64,000 nucleotides of DNA, from the NCBI RefSeq assembly GCF_022012395.1, contig NZ_JAKLTQ010000001.1, positions 310,001 to 374,000 of the forward strand, given 5' to 3'. The notes under the pieces were generated by a model. That model was given only the letters and a program-made list of their open reading frames with translations. It had not been told where the DNA came from and did no database searches. Positions 1-9,322 of the stretch are shown in pieces. Each line of letters opens with the position of its first letter. Position 1 is the first letter of the stretch. Source of the stretch: Arthrobacter hankyongi (GTDB lineage Bacteria > Actinomycetota > Actinomycetes > Actinomycetales > Micrococcaceae). The position numbers were made by a program, and so were the translations under genes.

Positions 1-17
1 CATTCATCGCGGCAGTA

Positions 18-3000
18 TCACTCCGCCCGCGTTGGTCCCACCCAGAGGTTGTCCCATAGGGAGTAGACCGGCGCGTTCGTCGCCGAGCCCGACAGGTAGG
101 CCCCGAGCCCCGCCCTTCCCGAGGTCTGCAGGCTGGCGGTGGAATCCGAGGCCGTCAGCTGCCACTGACCAGGCTCCGGGGAACCCTGGGCCCAGACCTT
201 GAATCGGATTGTCGTTGGCGAGATCCCGGTAGCCTGCACCCTTGCATTGACCAACTCTCCCGGCTTGACCGTGAGTCCCGAAATGACCGTCTCGCTGGCG
301 ATGGTCGTTTCGATGCCGTCCACCGTGCGGTACAGACCGACGGCTACCTGCCCATTGGAGCGGAACCGGACTGCGGCCTCGTACTTGCCCACACCCGGCA
401 CACTACGAGCAATGATGTGGTTGTAGACGCCGCCGCCGGTGGCCGCCTTGTCGTTGCCCAACTGGACGGCGATTTCCGTGTTGCTGGCGTCGACCCCATC
501 CAAAGTGGCCGATGGCCCGGCACCGGGGCTGCCCATCCGGAGCTTACCCTGGCCGTCGGCCACGCTCAGGTTGGCAGCCGACCCGGAGCGCTGCCAGGTT
601 CCGCCCTGGTCGGCCTGTCCCCAGCCGCCGGTCAGACTGCGGCCGAAAGTGTCCAGCGCATACGCCGGCAATTCCTTGGCAGCAACCGAAACGGTCTGGG
701 TTGACGTGGCCTTCGTACCGGCGTTGTCAGTGACAATCAGCTTCACCTCATAGTCGCCCGCTGCCGCGTAGCGGTGCTCCACCGCGGTCCCCGTTGCCTG
801 GTTTCCGTCGCCGAAGTCCCACTCATAGGCTTCCACGGTGCCGTCCGGATCGGACGATTCGGAAGCATCGAAGCTGGTCTGCAGCCCATCGACGAGCGAA
901 CCGAACACGGCCGACGGGGCCGCATTGGCCACGGTGATCTGCTCGGTGAAGCGTCCGGTCCCGCCGTTGCTGTCCGTCACCACCAAGGTCACCGTATAGG
1001 TGCCGTCGGCGGCGAAGGTGTGGCTGGCAGTGCGGCCCTCGGCGGTCCTGCCGTCGCCGAAGTCCCATGCATAGCCGGTCACCGTGCCGGTCGGAGAACT
1101 GGAGCCGGATGCATCGAGCCGGATGCTGCGGCCGGTGACCTCCTTGCTGAAAACGGCCCCCGGCCCCGCCGGTCCGCTCACCGTCACGCTTTGGGCAAGG
1201 GTGCTCTTGGCGCCCAAGGCGTCGGTCACCGTCAGCACGGCCTCGTAGGTGCCGGCCTTCCCATAGCGGTGGGAGACGGTCCTCCCGCTGCCGTTGCTGC
1301 CGTCGCCGAAGTCCCAGGCGTAGTCGGCGATGCTGCCGTCCGCATCCGCGGACGCCCCCGCGTCGAAGGTGGCTTGCAACTCGTCGGTGCTGAAGCTGAA
1401 GGCGGCGGCCGGGACCGCGTTGGCAACAGTGACCGGAACCGTGGTGGCGGCGGAAGCGCCGTCGTTGTCGGTGACGGTCAGGGTGACCAGGTATTCGCCG
1501 TCCGCCCCGTACCGGTGCGTGGGGCTGGGCCCGGTGCCGGTTCCACCGTCGCCGAAGTCCCAGGCGTAGCTGTCGATCGTGCCGTCCGGATCCGAGGATC
1601 CCGTGCCGTCGAAAGCAACCTGCATCCCGGTAGCATTGCTGGTCAGCGCGGCCACGGGAGCTGCGTTGGGCCGCACCGTGGTCACCTCGGACGTCTTGGT
1701 AGCGCTGGCTCCGCGGTCGTCGGTGACGGTCAGGGTAACAGTATAGGTTCCCGCCTTCTCGTAAAGGTGCTGGATGCCCGTGCCTTCGCCGGTGGTTCCG
1801 TCGCCGAAGTCCCAGGCGTAGGTGGCGATCCTGCCGTCGGCATCGGTCGAGCCGCGGCCATCGAAGATGGCATTCAGGCCCTCGACGGCGGCGCTGAAGT
1901 CCGCCACCGGCACCTGGTTGGGTGTCCCGGCGAAGCCGTAGTGGGCCTTGACCCGCTCCGGGCCCAGTTCCTTGCCGTAGACCGCCACCTCGTCGATGGT
2001 TCCGTTGAACCATGGGCTGCTGGAATCCCAGGTCCGGTCGCCGCCGATCCGCCAGTAGCCGGTGTAGGACTCGGCAGCCGTCTGCGGGTTGGTGCCCACA
2101 AGGTCACCGTCCACATACAGCTTCATACCGTTGCCGGACTGGGTAGCCACCACGTGGTGCCAAGCGCCGTCGTTGTAGGGCTTAGGCGAGTCTATGACGT
2201 TCATAGCGCCCGTCCAGGTGCCGAAGGTCAAGGTCCCGTTGTCCCGCATGAACACGTGGCGGTCGTAGCTGCCGGAGAGGCCGGTGTTCGAATTGCCGAA
2301 GCCGATGATCTTGCCGCCGGAGGTGGTACTGGTCTTGAACCAGGCTTCCAGCGAGTAGACCTTTGGATTGGCCGCAGCTTGTCCGGCCGCCACGAAGGCT
2401 CCGTCGCTGCCAAAGGACATCGCCTTGCCGCCGCCGGTGGTGATGACGCCGTCCTGATCGAGCCGGGCGCTGCCGCGAATCAGGCCATTGTTCGCGAACA
2501 TGCCGACGTCCGCCGCGGTAGTGCCGTCGGTTTCATTCAGCCGCCAGTACAGCTGCGGGTCGTCCGCGTAGACCGCCTTGCCATACTCGTCCGTGGGGAC
2601 CGGCGGGATGTCGGCAGCGCGTCCGCTGGCTTCGTACAGGCTCAGCACCTTCTGCGGCGCCAGCACTTCCGGGTAGATGGCCACCTCATCGATGCTTCCG
2701 TTGAAGCCGGTGGAGGACGGCTGGGCGGGCCAGCCGTTCATGTTGTCTCCGCCGATCCGCCAATATCCGCTGTAGTCCTGTCCGGAGGTAACGTCGGCGC
2801 GTTCAGCGGCGCGGACGCCGTCGACGTACAAGGTCATGCCCCCGGCCCCGAGCGAGGCGGTGACCTGGTGCCACTGGCCGTCGTTGTAGGTCTTGGAACT
2901 GGTCACGGTGGCGGCGCTGCCCAGCCAGGTTCCGAACCACAGCCTTCCCGAGTTGTCCATCCAGACATGGCGGTCGTAGCTGCCGGAGTTGCCGGAGCGT

Positions 3001-4961
3001 GCATCGCCGTAGCCAATTATCTTGCCGCCTGTAGTGGAGGTGGTCTTGAACCATGCCTGGACGGTGAAGGTGTTGGGCGCCGGGGCCACGGACCGGGTGG
3101 AGAAACCTGCGGTGCCGGCGAAGCCCGTGGCAGCATTGCCGGTGATGGCGCCTTCAACTCCACGGGTCACTTCGCCGGCGAGATCAGCATCGCCGAATCC
3201 TACGTGGTCATAGACGAGTGTGCCGGACGGTTCGTCCAGCGGGTAATAGGCAGACGCGCCGGCCTCCCTGATAGTTTCCGTATACGGATTCACGGCTGCA
3301 TCCGACACCCTGACCTGATCCGAGCGCGGACCGATATATTCATTGCCCCAGGGGTCCTTCACCCTGACGCGATAGGTGTGGGTTGCCCCCGGCGTCCGGC
3401 CGGAGTCGATGAATCCCAGAGTCTTCTGATTCCACCAGATGGATTTTTCCTGCAGCGTGGCAACCGGAGTGAGGCTGTTGTCCCGCAGGAGTTCGTAGGT
3501 AAGGTTTTCGTCGTCGTAGTCCCACGTGGTGGGCCAGGCGACGCGGACAGTGCCCGACGAATTCGACATCACGGCCGGCTTGAGCGCCGTCGTGTACTCG
3601 GGCCGGATCTTGTTCGGGGCGGCCGAGCGCTTGGCAAAGACCGCCAGACCCTGCTGCGCCTGGCCGTTCACAGTGGTGAACTCGCCGCCGGCGACCAGAT
3701 AGGTATCGTTGTTCGCCAGCGCCCAGCCGCCCTGGTATTGGCCGGTGTAGAAGCCGGTGTTCAGCGCCGGGTACCAGTGCAGCAGTTCCGGAACCGGCTG
3801 GCCACTGTACATGCTGTTGTTCGACGGCGGTGCCTGGTCCGTGCCGACCGGGTAGATCGTCTCGGCCAGCGCACGCTTCCAGACCGTCGGGTTCGCCTCG
3901 GGGAATTCTCCGAGGCTGGAGCAGTCATGGGCGTGCGAGACGCTGTACATGACCTGGTCCATGACGGCGATGTCCGTGCTGGCGCCGTAGCAGTTGTCCA
4001 GCCATTTCAGGTCGCCGGTCTTGAAGTCGGCCGCGAACCGCCCGTCGAACCAGTGCCAGCCCTCCCCGTTCGCGGAAGCGTAGACGACCCCGTCCTTTTC
4101 GATCATGTTTGTGACCCAGGACCTCTCGGTACCCCGCCTTTCCGGGATGGGGGTACTGGACCAGGCTTGGGAGGCGCCCGTGGTCCCGTCAACGGCTCCG
4201 ATCCCGATCTGCCGAACTCCGTTCAGGTTCTGGAAGCGTCCCCCGACGACCACCCGGCTCCCATCCTGGGCCGCCACCACTCCATGGACGATGGAATCCG
4301 CTGTCGGCGCCCAAGGCAGCAGAACGCCGTTGCTGCGGCTGAAGGCCGCCAAGTTGCCCCGGGCCTGGCTCCCGACGCTGTTGAAGGAGCCGCCGACGTA
4401 CACCGTGCTCGGCGTAATGGAGATGCTGTTAACCTGTCCGCCGATGCTGCCGCCCACTGCGGCACCCAGGGCGCCGGTGGCCCGGTTGAAGACCGCGAGC
4501 TTGCTTCGCGGCGTGCCGCCGGCCGTAGCGAAGTCGCCGCCGACGTAGATCTGGCTGCCATCCGGGCTGATTTCCACCACGTTGGCCTGGGCGTTGAAGT
4601 TGGGATTCCACGGCAGGATGGAGCCCGTGGTGATATCGAAGGCCATGGCGTTGTTGCGTATCACCTCCCCGGCCCCGCCTGCGGCCACGCCTGAAGGCCG
4701 GGCCCTGGTAAATGCTCCGACAGCGTAAGCAATGTTGCCGTGCACCGCAGTGCTCCAGACCACCCCGTTGATTTGCGGCGTGGGCAAAACGTCCGCACTG
4801 ACCGTTTCCGGAGGCGGAACCTGACTTTCCCCGGCTGCGCTGGCCACCCCCGGGGACAGCGAAGTCAGCATCATTGCTGACGAGGCAGCGACTGCCCCTA
4901 GCCGTAGCAGAGGTCTGGACCACCTGCCTGGTTGCGATGCGAGTGAATTGGCTTTAGACAT
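18..4961 (-). CDS. Large secreted LamG/PKD multidomain surface protein
   Basis: The predicted 1647-residue product is exported and probably acts at the cell surface in adhesion or glycan binding. From the N-terminus it has a signal peptide ending near VASA (about residue 43) and a propeller-like region of YVGGDF-type repeats (about 45-455). These are followed by an FnIII-like segment (460-570) and two LamG/concanavalin-like domains (about 575-775 and 800-985). Five PKD domains with the WDFGDG signature follow (about 1005-1430), then a C-terminal beta-rich domain. I chose the ATG at 4961 because it precedes the signal peptide directly and overlaps the end of the upstream flippase gene by 8 bases. 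An in-frame start at 5021 would place 20 extra residues before it. No sortase motif or membrane anchor is visible at the C-terminus. Domain assignments are firm; the ligand is unknown. Confidence 0.9.
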   Translation of the reverse strand: MSKANSLASQPGRWSRPLLRLGAVAASSAMMLTSLSPGVASAAGESQVPPPETVSADVLPTPQINGVVWSTAVHGNIAYAVGAFTRARPSGVAAGGAGEVIRNNAMAFDITTGSILPWNPNFNAQANVVEISPDGSQIYVGGDFATAGGTPRSKLAVFNRATGALGAAVGGSIGGQVNSISITPSTVYVGGSFNSVGSQARGNLAAFSRSNGVLLPWAPTADSIVHGVVAAQDGSRVVVGGRFQNLNGVRQIGIGAVDGTTGASQAWSSTPIPERRGTERSWVTNMIEKDGVVYASANGEGWHWFDGRFAADFKTGDLKWLDNCYGASTDIAVMDQVMYSVSHAHDCSSLGEFPEANPTVWKRALAETIYPVGTDQAPPSNNSMYSGQPVPELLHWYPALNTGFYTGQYQGGWALANNDTYLVAGGEFTTVNGQAQQGLAVFAKRSAAPNKIRPEYTTALKPAVMSNSSGTVRVAWPTTWDYDDENLTYELLRDNSLTPVATLQEKSIWWNQKTLGFIDSGRTPGATHTYRVRVKDPWGNEYIGPRSDQVRVSDAAVNPYTETIREAGASAYYPLDEPSGTLVYDHVGFGDADLAGEVTRGVEGAITGNAATGFAGTAGFSTRSVAPAPNTFTVQAWFKTTSTTGGKIIGYGDARSGNSGSYDRHVWMDNSGRLWFGTWLGSAATVTSSKTYNDGQWHQVTASLGAGGMTLYVDGVRAAERADVTSGQDYSGYWRIGGDNMNGWPAQPSSTGFNGSIDEVAIYPEVLAPQKVLSLYEASGRAADIPPVPTDEYGKAVYADDPQLYWRLNETDGTTAADVGMFANNGLIRGSARLDQDGVITTGGGKAMSFGSDGAFVAAGQAAANPKVYSLEAWFKTSTTSGGKIIGFGNSNTGLSGSYDRHVFMRDNGTLTFGTWTGAMNVIDSPKPYNDGAWHHVVATQSGNGMKLYVDGDLVGTNPQTAAESYTGYWRIGGDRTWDSSSPWFNGTIDEVAVYGKELGPERVKAHYGFAGTPNQVPVADFSAAVEGLNAIFDGRGSTDADGRIATYAWDFGDGTTGEGTGIQHLYEKAGTYTVTLTVTDDRGASATKTSEVTTVRPNAAPVAALTSNATGMQVAFDGTGSSDPDGTIDSYAWDFGDGGTGTGPSPTHRYGADGEYLVTLTVTDNDGASAATTVPVTVANAVPAAAFSFSTDELQATFDAGASADADGSIADYAWDFGDGSNGSGRTVSHRYGKAGTYEAVLTVTDALGAKSTLAQSVTVSGPAGPGAVFSKEVTGRSIRLDASGSSSPTGTVTGYAWDFGDGRTAEGRTASHTFAADGTYTVTLVVTDSNGGTGRFTEQITVANAAPSAVFGSLVDGLQTSFDASESSDPDGTVEAYEWDFGDGNQATGTAVEHRYAAAGDYEVKLIVTDNAGTKATSTQTVSVAAKELPAYALDTFGRSLTGGWGQADQGGTWQRSGSAANLSVADGQGKLRMGSPGAGPSATLDGVDASNTEIAVQLGNDKAATGGGVYNHIIARSVPGVGKYEAAVRFRSNGQVAVGLYRTVDGIETTIASETVISGLTVKPGELVNARVQATGISPTTIRFKVWAQGSPEPGQWQLTASDSTASLQTSGRAGLGAYLSGSATNAPVYSLWDNLWVGPTRAE
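690..1910 (-). repeat. Five tandem PKD-domain repeats inside the surface protein
   Basis: Five units of about 250 bases encode the PKD domains. The segment encoding SPKSQ on the opposite strand (WDFGDG in sense) recurs near 805, 1049, 1300, 1546 and 1800 with almost the same bases. The similarity at DNA level suggests fairly recent duplication or gene conversion, and could allow changes in copy number. Confidence 0.8.
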
Positions 4962-6225
4962 GCGTGCTGGACCCCATTCCGCGTAGTGGTTGTTCGGCTG
5001 GCTGATAAGAAATTCGGACAAGTGGAACCAACAGGATCCGCCGGATGCCCCACCCGCCCAGGGCCGACCCGACGGCGGCCAGCAGCGGCGCGTAGGCTGC
5101 GTTGCCGGTAGCCGCCACGATCCCCCCGGCGGCCAGCAACGACAGTGCGGAGTCCGTCAACCGGATGATGAAGATCCGGTGCGCCTGCCCTCGCACGGCG
5201 GCCAGTGCCCCGTATGGCGTGACCGCGGCGATGGAGGCCGCGTACGCGAGCCATCCTGCCGTGGCCAGCAGGCCGGGTGTACCGCCGGTCATCAATGGAC
5301 CGGCCACCGGCAACAGCGGCAGCCCCACCGCGGCAATGGCCGCGGTGGCGGTCAGGAGAATGGCGACGCCGCGGTCCGACTGCTTGAGGAGGTCGGCCAC
5401 TGGAAGTTCGCGTTTGCGGGCAAACGATGCGAACAGATACGAGGAGATGCCGGAGACGAACAGCATGGCCGGGGCCGCGTAGAGCCGTGCGAGTTCCAGT
5501 TCCCCGGCAGCCGCCAGGCCGATGATGGCGACGACGGCAAGCCGGAGGGCGGTCAGCAGCGACGGCCGCAGCGCCTGTTGCGCCGCCCGCCAGAATCCGT
5601 AGCGGGCAACGCTCTTCCAGCTGGCCGGTGCCGACAGGCTGAGATAGCGCTCCTCACCCGGCAGCAGCAACATCGCCGCCACGGAAGCCGCAAACTGTCC
5701 GATGGCGATTGCCACCAGGAACGCGACGAGCTCCTGGCCGGCAGACAGCGACCACAGCCACAGGACGGCCATAGCCACCGCCAGTCCCACGAGGTCCACG
5801 ACAATCAGGCGCAGGAAGGACAGGTTGGCCATCAGCAGCCGGCGCATGATGTCGTTCAGCAGGAAGCAGACCAGGGCCGCAGCCAGGGCCATGGCCTCGG
5901 CAGGCGTGGTGAAGCCAGTCCCGGCAGAAACAGCTGCCATAGCAGTACCCGCGGCCAGGGCCAGCACCATCAGGGACCACTGCAACGCCGAGCGGATCGA
6001 GGGCTGGTGCCGGTCCAGGACCGTCAGGCTGTCGCCAATGAATCCGCTGGTGACCGCCGTGCACAGCACCATCACGCCGTACAGGACTGAAAGCTTTCCC
6101 AAGCTGTCGATGCCCAGCACCCTGGCTGCCACGGCCATCAGCAGGAAGCTGGCCAGAGCCTGGCTGGCCTGCGACCCGATGGCGCCTCCCGCGCCGCGGA
6201 GGAAACCCGCGAGCCTGGCTTTCAC
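4954..6225 (-). CDS. Polysaccharide flippase-like multispanning membrane protein
   Basis: This 423-residue protein is almost entirely hydrophobic helices (about 12 spans). Its N-terminus has the QASQALASFLLMAVAARVLG type of sequence seen in the oligosaccharide flippase/Wzx (MATE-like) superfamily. It probably moves a lipid-linked glycan or another envelope precursor across the membrane. It starts with GTG, which shares four bases (GTGA) with the stop of the upstream lipoprotein gene. Its own stop overlaps the start of the surface-protein gene by 8 bases, so all three should be translationally coupled. No glycosyltransferase or polymerase lies beside it in the window. The substrate cannot be inferred. 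Family membership is likely but based on topology and N-terminal resemblance only. Confidence 0.75.
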   Translation of the reverse strand: MKARLAGFLRGAGGAIGSQASQALASFLLMAVAARVLGIDSLGKLSVLYGVMVLCTAVTSGFIGDSLTVLDRHQPSIRSALQWSLMVLALAAGTAMAAVSAGTGFTTPAEAMALAAALVCFLLNDIMRRLLMANLSFLRLIVVDLVGLAVAMAVLWLWSLSAGQELVAFLVAIAIGQFAASVAAMLLLPGEERYLSLSAPASWKSVARYGFWRAAQQALRPSLLTALRLAVVAIIGLAAAGELELARLYAAPAMLFVSGISSYLFASFARKRELPVADLLKQSDRGVAILLTATAAIAAVGLPLLPVAGPLMTGGTPGLLATAGWLAYAASIAAVTPYGALAAVRGQAHRIFIIRLTDSALSLLAAGGIVAATGNAAYAPLLAAVGSALGGWGIRRILLVPLVRISYQPAEQPLRGMGSSTHV

Positions 6226-6890
6226 GGTAGCTCTCCGGTGATGATTGCGGGGGTGTGGGCCCCGTCGATGTCCACGTACAGGCTGGCCTCGCCGGTATCG
6301 GCGGGCAGTGCGAAGGCGTAGGTGGCCGTCTGCTCACCGCCGGGTTTGATTGTCCCGGTGAGGTCCTGGGCCCTGACGCTGCCATACAGCGGGGCCGCGG
6401 CGGTCCTGCCGCCGCCATATAGCAGGGTGACCACGACGGCGGAGGCGTCCAGCACCTTCCTCGTCCCGTTCCCCACGGTGATGTCCACCGTCAGGTAGCC
6501 GGCGCCCTTGACCACGCCGGCGCCCGTATCGTCGACCACCCCGCGCTTAAACCCCGAGGTGGAGACGCTCACGCCGTCGTCAAACGCCGCCGTTTTGCCA
6601 AACCCGGTCTTCGGCGCGGCGGCCCGCTGCGCCGGCGGCAGCGCCCCGGGGCGCTTGACCGCCGGGGCACCCCGGGTCGCCGCCTCGAAGGCCGGCCCCC
6701 CGGACGGGGCCGGCGTTTCGGTGGGATCCGGCGTCGGCAGGCTGTCCGCGGACGCAACGGCCCCGGCCGCCGGCCAGGCGGCCGGGGCGGAAGCCTCCGG
6801 CCCTGCGGCACCGCAGCCGCCCAACGACAGGGCTAGGACACCGGCCAGGCCCCACCGCCAGGCCGTGCCTCGGCGGCCGGCCGGCAGCAT
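6222..6890 (-). CDS. Putative lipoprotein of the envelope operon
   Basis: A predicted 222-residue lipoprotein. I chose the ATG at 6890 because it is followed by basic residues, a hydrophobic stretch and the lipobox LGGC with Cys26; a frame open further upstream has no signal features. After the lipobox comes a Pro/Ala/Thr-rich linker to about residue 95. A beta-rich C-terminal domain follows, with features of DUF4352-like extracellular domains (SVSTSGFKRG, GYLTVDITVGNG, IKPGGEQTATYAF). It is the first gene of a three-gene overlapping operon with the flippase and the PKD/LamG protein, so a role in presenting or assembling that surface structure is plausible. I do not recognise a precise family. 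Confidence 0.75.
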   Translation of the reverse strand: MLPAGRRGTAWRWGLAGVLALSLGGCGAAGPEASAPAAWPAAGAVASADSLPTPDPTETPAPSGGPAFEAATRGAPAVKRPGALPPAQRAAAPKTGFGKTAAFDDGVSVSTSGFKRGVVDDTGAGVVKGAGYLTVDITVGNGTRKVLDASAVVVTLLYGGGRTAAAPLYGSVRAQDLTGTIKPGGEQTATYAFALPADTGEASLYVDIDGAHTPAIITGELP

Positions 6891-7193
6891 GGCATTGCGT
6901 GGCTGCCCGGATCGGGCATCAGGATATCCGGCGCCCGAGCGCGCCGGCAGATATTCAATTGGCACTGACCGACCCCTAATTCCCCAGCAAATAAGAGCTT
7001 GTACCGCACAGGCTAGGAATGATCGGAAGTTCGGGCACGAGTACGGCCTACCCGAAAAACACCGGCACCTACCTACCGCGGCAACAGGCAACGCTGTGCC
7101 ACCAACCATGGGGCACGGTGGAACAGGCGTGGCGTCGGGCGTGCTGGTAGGCGCCGGCCGGCGGACGATAGCAGCTAGGAAGAGACCGTTTGT
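6891..7193. other. Intergenic region upstream of the lipoprotein operon
   Basis: This 303-base gap separates two minus-strand genes. It must hold the promoter of the lipoprotein-flippase-surface protein operon. It is somewhat less GC-rich near 6950-7080 than the flanking genes. I see no convincing promoter pair, long inverted repeat or small gene in it. Confidence 0.4.
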
Positions 7194-8735
7194 TTAGACG
7201 CCGGCGGGCAGCCGGACCGAGTTCCTGAGTAGTTCCAGCATGGCGGCTTCCGGGACCGGGCGGCTGAAATAGTAGCCTTGTCCGCTCACGCAGCCCATTT
7301 CCAGCAGGCGCTCAACCTGCACCTTGGTCTCGATGCCTTCGAACACGGCGTCCAGGCCGGCAGCCCGGATCAGCTGGATCACGGCCGCAATGAACTCGTT
7401 CTGGCTGATGTTCCCGCTGCTCTGCGAGAGGATGGACCGGTCCACCTTGACCATGCTCACCGGCAGGTTGCGCAGGTAGCTGATCGAGGAGTAGCCGGTA
7501 CCGAAATCGTCGATCTCGATGCCGATCCCCAGGCTCTTCAGGCTCAGCAGCGAGTACGTTTCCACATCACCGCCGGTGACCAAGGCGGTCTCGGTAATTT
7601 CCAGGACCAGGAACGCCGGATCGATCAGGGAATCCCGCAGCACCTCGCGCACGTAGTCGACCAAGTCGATCCGCTGCAGCTCCGCCACGGAAACGTTCAC
7701 GCGCAGCCGGAAATCGCTCGACAGGGGGACGGTCTCGCGCCACCGGGCGAAGGTCATGACAGCTTCGCACAGGATCCAGCGGCCCAGGTCAATGATGAGC
7801 CCGGTCTCCTCTGCCAGCGGTATGAATTCGTCCGGCATGACCAGCCCACGCTGCGGATGGTTCCAGCGCACCAGTACCTCGGCGCCCCGGATCTCGCCGC
7901 TCGCCAAATCCACCACCGGCTGGTAGTACAGCGTGAATTCACCGGCAGCAATGGCGTCCCGCAGCTCTGTTGCCATCTGGTTGTGCAGCTGGCGGGAATA
8001 GAGCATACGCTCCTGGAATACTTTCACACCGCCGCGGCGGGTCTTCTTGGCTTCGTACATGGCGGTGTCCGCTTCCAGGAGCAGCCGCTGGGCCGTCTCC
8101 CCCGGCTCGGCCACGCGCAGGCCGATGCTGGCCTGGGGCCAGACGTTCATCTCGTCCAACTGGATGCTGCGGCCAAGCACCTCGACGATGCGGTTGGCCG
8201 TGGCCATGGCCTGTTCCAGAGTGGCCTCGGGAATCAGCACGGCGAACTCGTCACCGCCCAGCCGGGCCACCATATCCCCTTCGCGCACCGCGCCGCGCAG
8301 CCGTTTGCCGACTGCGGCCAGCACCCGGTCGCCCGCCTCGTGGCCGAAGCTGTCATTGATCTGCTTGAAGGAATTCAGGTCCAGCAGGAGCAGGGCCGGA
8401 GTAGGCCGGCCTTCCACCGTGGATCCCAGCGCCTCATCCAGCCGTGCCGCTAGGGCCATACGGTTGGCCAGCCCGGTCAGCGCGTCGGTCATCGCCATTC
8501 GGCTCATGGCCTGGTGCGCCTCGCGCAGCATCGCGGTGCGCTCTTCCACCCGCTGTTCCAACTGCTTGTACATCAGTTCGAGCTCTTCGGCGAGCAGATT
8601 GATGCCCATGCTCACCGCATCGATGTCATCCCGTTCCGGCGACAGCTCAAACCGGGTGTTCAGGTCCCCTGAAGCGAGGCGGACAATGCCTTCCACCAGC
8701 TGGGACAGCCGGTGGTCGCCATCCTTAGTGGGCAC
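7194..8735 (-). CDS. GGDEF/EAL cyclic-di-GMP turnover protein with HAMP-like N-terminus
   Basis: A 513-residue cytoplasmic protein that should make and/or degrade cyclic di-GMP. Residues 1-70 form a helical, HAMP-like segment (GDLNTRFELSPERDD) without a membrane span. The GGDEF domain has an intact GGDEF motif at 160-164, preceded at the right distance by an inhibitory-site RxxD (REGD). The EAL domain has EVL (Glu286) in place of EAL and keeps LEITET, DDFGTGYSS, KVDRS and FEGIET, so it may be active too. I placed the start at the GTG at 8735, which follows GGAGGA by five bases and overlaps the stop of the upstream STAS-like gene by 11 bases. The overlap suggests the STAS-like protein is its sensory or regulatory partner. 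Confidence 0.9.
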   Translation of the reverse strand: MPTKDGDHRLSQLVEGIVRLASGDLNTRFELSPERDDIDAVSMGINLLAEELELMYKQLEQRVEERTAMLREAHQAMSRMAMTDALTGLANRMALAARLDEALGSTVEGRPTPALLLLDLNSFKQINDSFGHEAGDRVLAAVGKRLRGAVREGDMVARLGGDEFAVLIPEATLEQAMATANRIVEVLGRSIQLDEMNVWPQASIGLRVAEPGETAQRLLLEADTAMYEAKKTRRGGVKVFQERMLYSRQLHNQMATELRDAIAAGEFTLYYQPVVDLASGEIRGAEVLVRWNHPQRGLVMPDEFIPLAEETGLIIDLGRWILCEAVMTFARWRETVPLSSDFRLRVNVSVAELQRIDLVDYVREVLRDSLIDPAFLVLEITETALVTGGDVETYSLLSLKSLGIGIEIDDFGTGYSSISYLRNLPVSMVKVDRSILSQSSGNISQNEFIAAVIQLIRAAGLDAVFEGIETKVQVERLLEMGCVSGQGYYFSRPVPEAAMLELLRNSVRLPAGV

Positions 8736-9102
8736 AGACTTCCTCCAGCCATGCCAGGGCATGGGTCTCGGAGGTGAAGAAGCCGCCCGGGCACGGCAGG
8801 GGCATGGTCCCGAGGACAAAGTTGGCAATCACCCGGTCCACCGGGGACTCCCCCAGCACGGCGATGGCCGAGACGCCGGTCACCTGGGCCAGGACCGCCC
8901 GGGCTTCACGGGTGATCGCAGTGACGCCGGTAACCGTCAGGATGACGGGGCGGGGTCCCTCGGAAACAAGCTGTGTGAGCCGCGCTGCGGCAGCCTCTGC
9001 CATTGCTCCGGTGATGGGCACGCCGCGGGGCAGATCGATCCTGACGGCGTCATCTCCGTCACTCAGTACCGCATCCGTTTCCTGCAAAACAACCTCGGAC
9101 AT
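8725..9102 (-). CDS. STAS/SpoIIAA-like small protein (DUF7793-like)
   Basis: A 125-residue alpha/beta protein resembling the STAS/SEC14-like family common in Arthrobacter. The middle (PVILTVTGVTAITREARAVL) and the C-terminal SPVDRVIANFVLG and FFTSETHALAWLEE segments fit that family. Such proteins usually bind a partner or small ligand and do no chemistry. Its last codons contain the ribosome-binding site and start of the GGDEF/EAL gene, so the two are probably made in a fixed ratio and act together. The family name is from memory of similar sequences and is less certain than the fold. Confidence 0.65.
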   Translation of the reverse strand: MSEVVLQETDAVLSDGDDAVRIDLPRGVPITGAMAEAAAARLTQLVSEGPRPVILTVTGVTAITREARAVLAQVTGVSAIAVLGESPVDRVIANFVLGTMPLPCPGGFFTSETHALAWLEEVCAH

Positions 9103-9196
9103 GGCCGCTTAGCCCTTCACGGGGTGGCTGGATTGCGGGTCCGACGTCCGGATGTGCTTGGTACCGCGCATATCGATTCGCTCCCCAACGGTCCAC

Positions 9197-9317
9197 GGAG
9201 GGGCACGCCCCTCCCCCTGTCAGCTCCAGCAGGGCCGGCGTGTGCCGCAGCGGCACAGTCAGCTCCACGTGCACAGCATAAACGAATAACTGCCATTTTT
9301 AGCGGCAGAAACGCCGC
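9197..9317 (-). terminator. Two weak hairpins downstream of the TPR gene
   Basis: Between the TPR gene and the STAS-like gene there are two short inverted repeats. One is GGAGGGGC/GCCCCTCC at 9197-9204 and 9207-9214; the other is GCGGC/GCCGC at 9302-9306 and 9313-9317. Neither is followed by a T-run on the minus strand, so termination is only a possibility. Confidence 0.3.
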
Positions 9318-9322
9318 AAGTA

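Noticed and set aside
690-1910. Regular repeats considered as a CRISPR array
   Set aside because: Unit length near 250 bases, in frame, encoding PKD domains; there are no short spacers or cas genes.
774-4694. A 1306-codon open frame on the plus strand
   Set aside because: It is antisense to the LamG/PKD gene, reads as Gly/Arg/Val-rich sequence without domains, and is a product of high GC in the real gene's codons.
9059-9274. A 71-codon minus-strand frame between the TPR and STAS-like genes
   Set aside because: No ribosome site, no recognisable composition, and it overlaps the STAS-like start; more likely noise.
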